64,000 nt of DNA from positions 42,777,559 to 42,841,558 of the forward strand of contig OY979718.1 of NCBI GenBank assembly GCA_963855995.1. Reading direction: 5' to 3'. This document shows, piece after piece, positions 58,957 to 64,000 of the stretch. The DNA is from Muricea muricata. Lineage: Eukaryota > Cnidaria > Anthozoa > Malacalcyonacea > Plexauridae. Made by a program: the position numbers and the translations under genes. The notes under the pieces are model-generated. The model was not told where the DNA came from. It worked only from the letters and a program-made list of their open reading frames with translations, and searched no databases. Position 1 is the stretch's first letter. The number at the start of each line of letters is the position of its first letter.

Positions 58957-61072
58957 GTGTATTCAGTGGAACAATCAGTATTGTTCTCTTTGTTTTTTAA
59001 GATTTGAATAATTTTAGGTTTTAAACCTTGATCATAGAACAATGTTATGCATTGCGGCATTCAAGCAAATGGAAGGGCTGTCTCAGCTAGAGAAACTTGA
59101 AGTCGCTGTTGCGACACAGACCTTTTGCGATCTGAATTACTAGATATCGAGAAGTATTTGAGCTAAGATAAAGGGGATGGTAGGTTTGAGAAACCCACTA
59201 CAAGCGAAGAAATTCGGTGGAGAGAAAAAGAAAGAATTCCATTGATAACATTTCTTTAAATTACGTGTATGAATTGTAAATTGTTGTGTGCTTATGTGTA
59301 TATTTTGCAAATTTGAGGTAGGAACAGTTTTTTAGTGTTTCTAGCATGGTGGTTTTTATTAAAAAAGTTATTTTCATGGTTTTGAAATCTAGTCATAGCA
59401 TGCTCTCCAGTTTAATTAGTATGCTTTATATAGAGCATACTAATGAGCTACAGAGACAAAAGAAAACAATGGTCTCATTAGTATGCTCTATATAGATATT
59501 CTTACCCCGCAATTTCTCTGGACTTCAAAACCCACACCACTTGACGAATTAATAGTCTATGGAATATAGACCACTCCAATAAAACGTTGTGATTGGTCGA
59601 GTGGATGTGATCATGTTTAGACCATGCACGTTAGAGGACTAAAACGAACGGCCAAAAATGACCGCAATTTGGCTTACATTTTTCATTACGTGAAGAAAGT
59701 AATGAACAACCTCGTTCCCAGGGCCTCAGTGGTGGAACCTAAAGTAGAAGGACCTGACAAAGGCTGGTTGTCAAGAGACCAAAGTTTCCAAATTAAGTTG
59801 GAAAATTTTCCTGCCAAATTATCGAGTACTTATGTTCTGTAACAAATTTTGCAAGTATATTCGAAAATTTGGTCATGTGACAACCAGACTTTGCCGGGCA
59901 GTCCAACACATGCTTCACCACATAGAGGCCCTGGGAACAAGGTTGAGTAACAAAATACCAAATGGTTTACTTTTCAGAATAGCGTCATCCACGCTTGCGG
60001 ACAACATCCCAAATACATGTGACAAATGACGCTATTCTGACAGGAAACTATTACATAATTGTGTTTTAAAATAATTACAGTGAGACACAAGACAATGCGA
60101 TAGAATTTAGATTTCTCGTTGTTTGATTCCACACAGCAATCACCAAGTGGCCCAATCGACAAAGCAAGAGCCTGCCATCTCTGAGATCTTGAGCTCAACC
60201 CCTGTTCAGATTTGTACCACTTACGTGAGGAGTTAGTCAACGCTTTGCCGACTGTCGTAGGTGTAGTCCGGTTGCGAATGTTGATATGCTCGGGTTGTAA
60301 TTGTAAAATATCGGTAAGGAACTCAACAAGGCTCTTAGTCTTAGGGCTAATGTTTCACTGTAGCTATCATGCAAATGTAGTTGTCAAACTGAATGAATGA
60401 TTATCATTACGACAAATGAATAAGTTAAAGTATGAGAAGGGTACTGGGGGAAAATAGGATGTAAACAGGATAAAGATTGAATTAGAGTGAAAGAAATTAA
60501 GCCAAGGCCTGACTGGTAAAGATCGAGAAATTCAGACTTGCAGTTCAAATTAAAGCCAGTTTAAAGTTCATGTAAGCACTTGTTAAATTAGTATTGAATT
60601 TGAAGTGGAATCTGAATTTCCAGTTTCTTTTACAGATTGCAGTGTATCAGTTAACAAAACCGGTTTTCAAGAAGCAGAAAGAATGAATAAAAATAAGTCC
60701 TGATAAAATTTGAAAAGAATAATATAGCTAGAAACTGTTGCTACAAAATTTCATACAAATGCGACGTTAAATCAAATGGCACTTACGTACTTGTATGTCA
60801 ATAAAAAAAGACCATATTTAATTATGAATCGCTAGAAGGTCAGTTAAAACTAACTGAGAAGATGAAACGTGTCGCTTAATCCGGATCAAGTAATTTTTCA
60901 CCTGAATTAAGAAAAGATGCCCTCTTCATTAGGCAATCATATTTTAGTAATTTTGACGTGCATGTGATTGACAAATATAGCAAGTATATTGTACTATATG
61001 ATTTTCTTGCCACTAAATCGCATCGCATTCGTTAAGTGGCTGTCTTGCTTCGTCACTGGAATATCTAAAATG
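58957..61072. other. Intergenic DNA
   Basis: Contains a palindrome (AGTATGCTTTATATAGAGCATACT, 59,427-59,450) with a third half-copy (CATTAGTATGCTCTATATAG) at 59,477-59,496, and an imperfect inversion at 59,985-60,045 (GAATAGCGTCAT / ATGACGCTATTC). A tRNA-like stretch near 60,130-60,230 is too poor to call. No gene is supported. Confidence 0.4.
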
Positions 61073-61363
61073 TTACAGCCAAAATACAAAAAGTGTCCCA
61101 CTTCCGCTTCTTTAGTCTGTTGCGATTTACTGTAGTTTGTTGTATTTATCCGTATTAGATATCAATTAAACGCAATAAAATATATATTTCGCACGATTTA
61201 TCATCGAAAAACACTTACTTTGTTGAAACATATCATTTCAAAAACGATAGTTGCGATATTTGCAGATAAATCGCTCCTCGCTACTGAAAAACAGAACAAA
61301 GCACAGTAAATCACAACAGAGTACAGAAGCGGAAGTGAGACGCTTTTTGTATTTTGACTGTAA
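61073..61363. mobile_element. MITE, about 290 bp
   Basis: Inverted arms of about 65 bp start TTACAGCCAAAATACAAAAA and end with the complement (TTTTTGTATTTTGACTGTAA). They share the CACTTCCGCTTCT and GATTTACTGT blocks. The AT-rich centre has no gene. Confidence 0.75.
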
Positions 61364-61412
61364 ACGAGCATGCCCATTAGAAATGAAAAACTGGAGACAT
61401 TTCAAAAAATGT

Positions 61413-63039
61413 AAAATTAATAACTGTTGCGTCTATTTTTACTTTCCCTGGGCCGTTTTCTTCTTGATCGAGCTTTACAACATATATGCCATTACGTTCA
61501 GTGTCCTTGATATAGGAGTCATTTATATATGGCCTTGGGTTTAATTCCCAAACACTGAATGGCAGTCTTTAGCTTTTTCAACTAATGAGATAACATTGCA
61601 ACAAAAGGGTACTGCGTTATCACTTTGAAATATGTCGCGTGATTCGGTTAGTGCTAACGAGAAAGCTTGACGTTTTAGCCATCAAACAATTATTATCCAT
61701 TTAAACCATTTCATGTTTTACACAAACTGAATCACAAATTGGTTACAGCCTTAGTCCAGCAGCTAGAGGTACAAAAAAGCATGTTTACTTACCATAACGA
61801 GAGGCAATTCCATTTTGGTTTTATATTGTCCCTTTAAGATTAGTAAGCATATTTCTGCATGTCGGCCGCGTTGAAATTTCTTGGGGGCTCTTGCCAACAC
61901 GTTTTTCATTAATATTACTACAAAACTGTATTGCTGCCAAAAAAGGTGACATTTCAAGTTCAATTTTAGAAAAAATAACTTGAATCATCAGAAAGCTCGT
62001 AAAAACTACTCATAAGACATCTAAACGGTTTTTCCACAATTTTCCAGCGCTTAGTGAAATAGGATTTTGTAAAATTTTAGCATTTTTTGTAGTTTGAAGG
62101 TCAATAACTTGAAAACCGCTTGAAAAATCGGGGTGACCATGCATTTAGATGCCTTATATCTAGTTTTTATGAGCTTTCTGATGATGCAGTCATTTTTTCT
62201 AAAATTTAATTTGAAATATCACCTTTTTGACAGTAATATAGTTTTATAGTATTATCGACAAAAAACGTGTTGACAAGAGCCTGCAAGAAATTTAAACCTG
62301 CCCGACATGCAGAAATGTGCTTAATAACCTTAAAAGAACAAGATAAAACCAAAATAGAATTGTCCCTCGATATGGTAAGTATACGGCCTCTAGCTTCTGG
62401 ATACGTCACATAGTGACTAGGCACAGTAAAACACAGTGCCATCTTGTTGCAATGCTATCCTTATCACACTGAGTTGTCTTTAGCTATTTGAACTAATGAG
62501 ATAGAATTGCAACAAGATGGCACTGCGTTATACTGTGCCTAGTCAATATGTCATGCTGTAACCAATTTGCGATTCAGTTTATCTAAATATGAAATGGTTT
62601 AAATGGGTGCTTTTAACTGCACTGGTGGGACTGGTAACTTTAATTCGGAATTGCGATGCACTTAGTTTACTTGTGACAAAGAAAATGCAGTTATATGCAA
62701 GCTGTGAACGTCAAGCTTTCTCGTTCATACAAACTGAATCGCCGAGTTCTGACTTGAGGCTTATAGAATATACTATGTGTTTGTCGGTCGTTGTTTGCGT
62801 ACGTTGACAAGTAGGTTGCAGGCGTGACATATTTCAAAGTGAGAACGCAGGGCCATCTTTTTGCAATGTTATCTCATTAGTTGAAAGAGCTGAAGACTGC
62901 CATTCAGTGTTTGGGAATTAAACCCAAGGCCATAAACAAATGACTCCTATATCAAGGGCACTGAACGTAATGGCATATCAAGCTCGATCAAGAAGAAAAC
63001 GGCCCACGGAAAGTAAAAAAAGACAACAGTTATTATTTT
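61413..63039. mobile_element. Third foldback element, about 1.6 kb
   Basis: Two long arms are inverted copies: left about 61,413-62,030 and right about 62,135-63,039. Paired blocks include TAATAACTGTTG at the outer ends, TGGCAGTCTT with TAATGAGATAACATTGCAAC, GGGACAATTC-type blocks and TCATCAGAAAGCTC near the loop. The right arm is longer and holds an extra nested inversion (62,425-62,550, GCCATCTTGTTGCAATGC / GCAACAAGATGGC). No transposase and no clear target duplication. A frame at 62,589 that looks like a signal peptide lies in the arm and is not a gene. Confidence 0.75.
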
Positions 63040-63287
63040 GAGAACTTCGACTTTGAGAACTTTCCTTCTTGCAAAGACGTCGCAATAAAAGATCGTAAAA
63101 CATATCTAAAGAACTTAAAACATGACTACACAGGTTTGATTTAGTAAGCGTTCTCGTCTTTCAGTCATTCCTGAAAGAAAACGTTTGTTTCAAAGGCTTT
63201 AAAGTGTTTGCGCTTCTTTGCGAATCCATGTTTGTACCGTAATCTTTGGGAAGAAGTCCGCCATATATACTTGGCAGCTTTAGCTGA

Positions 63288-63327
63288 CTAAACCACTACA
63301 CTGTAGTTTTAAAGTGTAGTGGTTTAG
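63288..63327. repeat. Perfect short hairpin
   Basis: CTAAACCACTACACT pairs perfectly with AGTGTAGTGGTTTAG across a 10-base loop. Confidence 0.75.
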
Positions 63328-63553
63328 TGGTGCCTTGAAGTCTTCACGTCGTTATTTCTCGATGAAGACAACTTGTCTTCTCAAACGAAGGGAAATGACG
63401 GCGAAAAGTCTTCAATGCACCAACCCTACAGGTCTGTCCCCAACGGTCACGTTAAGGAAATTTGCTTAAATATTAGATAAAAACACTGGGTAAATAACGT
63501 TTGCCTCCTTGGCCTCGCGGTACTACCTAGTATTTTCCTGTACTCCACGCCCA

Positions 63554-63646
63554 GCTTTGACTTTAGTTTTGGATGGATCGGGGATCGATCAGTCCAACCC
63601 CAATTTGACTTGACCTGTCCCCGATCCACCAAAACTAAAGTCAAAC
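63554..63646. repeat. Short inverted repeat
   Basis: TTTGACTTTAGTTTTGGATG and the following GATCGGGGA pair with TCCCCGATCCACCAAAACTA and AAGTCAAA. The loop is about 35 bases. It is a MITE-like hairpin. Confidence 0.7.
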
Positions 63647-64000
63647 GATGTGGACAATTCGGAAGACAGTTACCTTTACCTCTTTGCCACGGAGGGAAAG
63701 ATGTTTGCCAATGAAATTACGAACGGGTCTTTCCTTGCTCATCAGCATGCAAATAAAAATATTTTGCAAAAACGCACCCATTGCAGGCGTTTTTTGGGTG
63801 AACTAACTAAGTAAACGACAAGTAAAGAAGTAGAAGAAAGATCTGAGTTAGAAATAATGGCAAAAACACCTTACTTGGTCAATAAAAATTATTTTCACTT
63901 TCGTACATAGATGATCAAACATTATACATACGGGTATTTTTCTGGCATACAATGGTCATCTGACGTCATTTGCTGCAAGGTCCTCTAACACGAAGCTTCG
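63647..64000. other. Window end, nothing recognised
   Basis: AT-rich sequence; no supported feature. Confidence 0.35.

Noticed and set aside
60130-60235. tRNA-like or Polinton-related segment
   Set aside because: Only weak resemblance to promoter boxes; nothing supports a call.
62589-62807. Frame with a signal-peptide-like start
   Set aside because: It lies within the arm of the third foldback element and the hydrophobic start is explained by that sequence.
1253-63039. CRISPR array or bacterial-type system
   Set aside because: Repeats are inverted arms or simple tandem units without regular spacers, and the genes are eukaryotic or Polinton-type.

Overview
The window is AT-rich animal DNA, most likely from a cnidarian or another early-branching invertebrate; the species cannot be fixed from sequence alone. 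Signs are a two-exon LRRC58-like gene, a small two-exon secreted cysteine-rich gene, many short inverted-repeat elements with clear target duplications, DIRS-type and LINE-type retroelement debris, and two different Polinton/Maverick elements. Host genes are sparse; most of the rest is mobile DNA at several stages of decay.

Layout. 1-5.4 kb: hAT-like, Mutator-like and other inverted-repeat elements plus an RT fragment. 5.4-9.0 kb: LRRC58-like gene with a repeat-filled 2.5-kb intron. 9-24.6 kb: AT-rich intergenic DNA with tRNA-derived SINE-like copies, one possible small membrane-protein gene, one possible first exon, a 0.5-kb degenerate TTGGGT repeat, a 1.24-kb hAT-like element and several MITEs. 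24.6-28.5 kb: cysteine-rich gene and a second copy of its upstream region without a gene. 28.5-30.5 kb: LINE RT fragment split by a 1.6-kb foldback element. 30.5-35.1 kb and 53.5-54.5 kb: an old, broken Polinton (integrase, pX-like basic protein, F54H12.2-like capsid protein, RING protein), itself invaded by a truncated DIRS-like element. 54.7-64 kb: degraded LINE, MITEs and a third foldback element.

The main feature is a second, complete-ended Polinton of 18,393 bp at 35,076-53,468. It has terminal inverted repeats of about 180-210 bp starting AGTAGTATAG and a perfect 6-bp target duplication (ATTGTG), and it sits inside the capsid gene of the older Polinton. Leftward genes: a small coiled-coil protein, protein-primed DNA polymerase B, five small proteins, a GIY-YIG nuclease, a 498-aa protein of unknown function, a chromodomain integrase and a minor-capsid-like protein. 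Rightward genes: a C-terminally hydrophobic 414-aa protein, a 110-aa protein, a double-jelly-roll-like major capsid protein, the packaging ATPase, a small protein, two membrane/collagen-like small proteins, a collagen-like fibre and a six-zinc-ribbon protein. Two tiny leftward genes lie between the ATPase block and the fibre block.

The polymerase, integrase and ATPase are each interrupted, while the capsid, minor-capsid, fibre and zinc-ribbon frames are open. Almost every gene in the element starts within a few bases of an AATAAA hexamer, and both divergent gene pairs are separated by exactly 20 bp, which suggests a compact expression code not explained by ordinary host gene structure.
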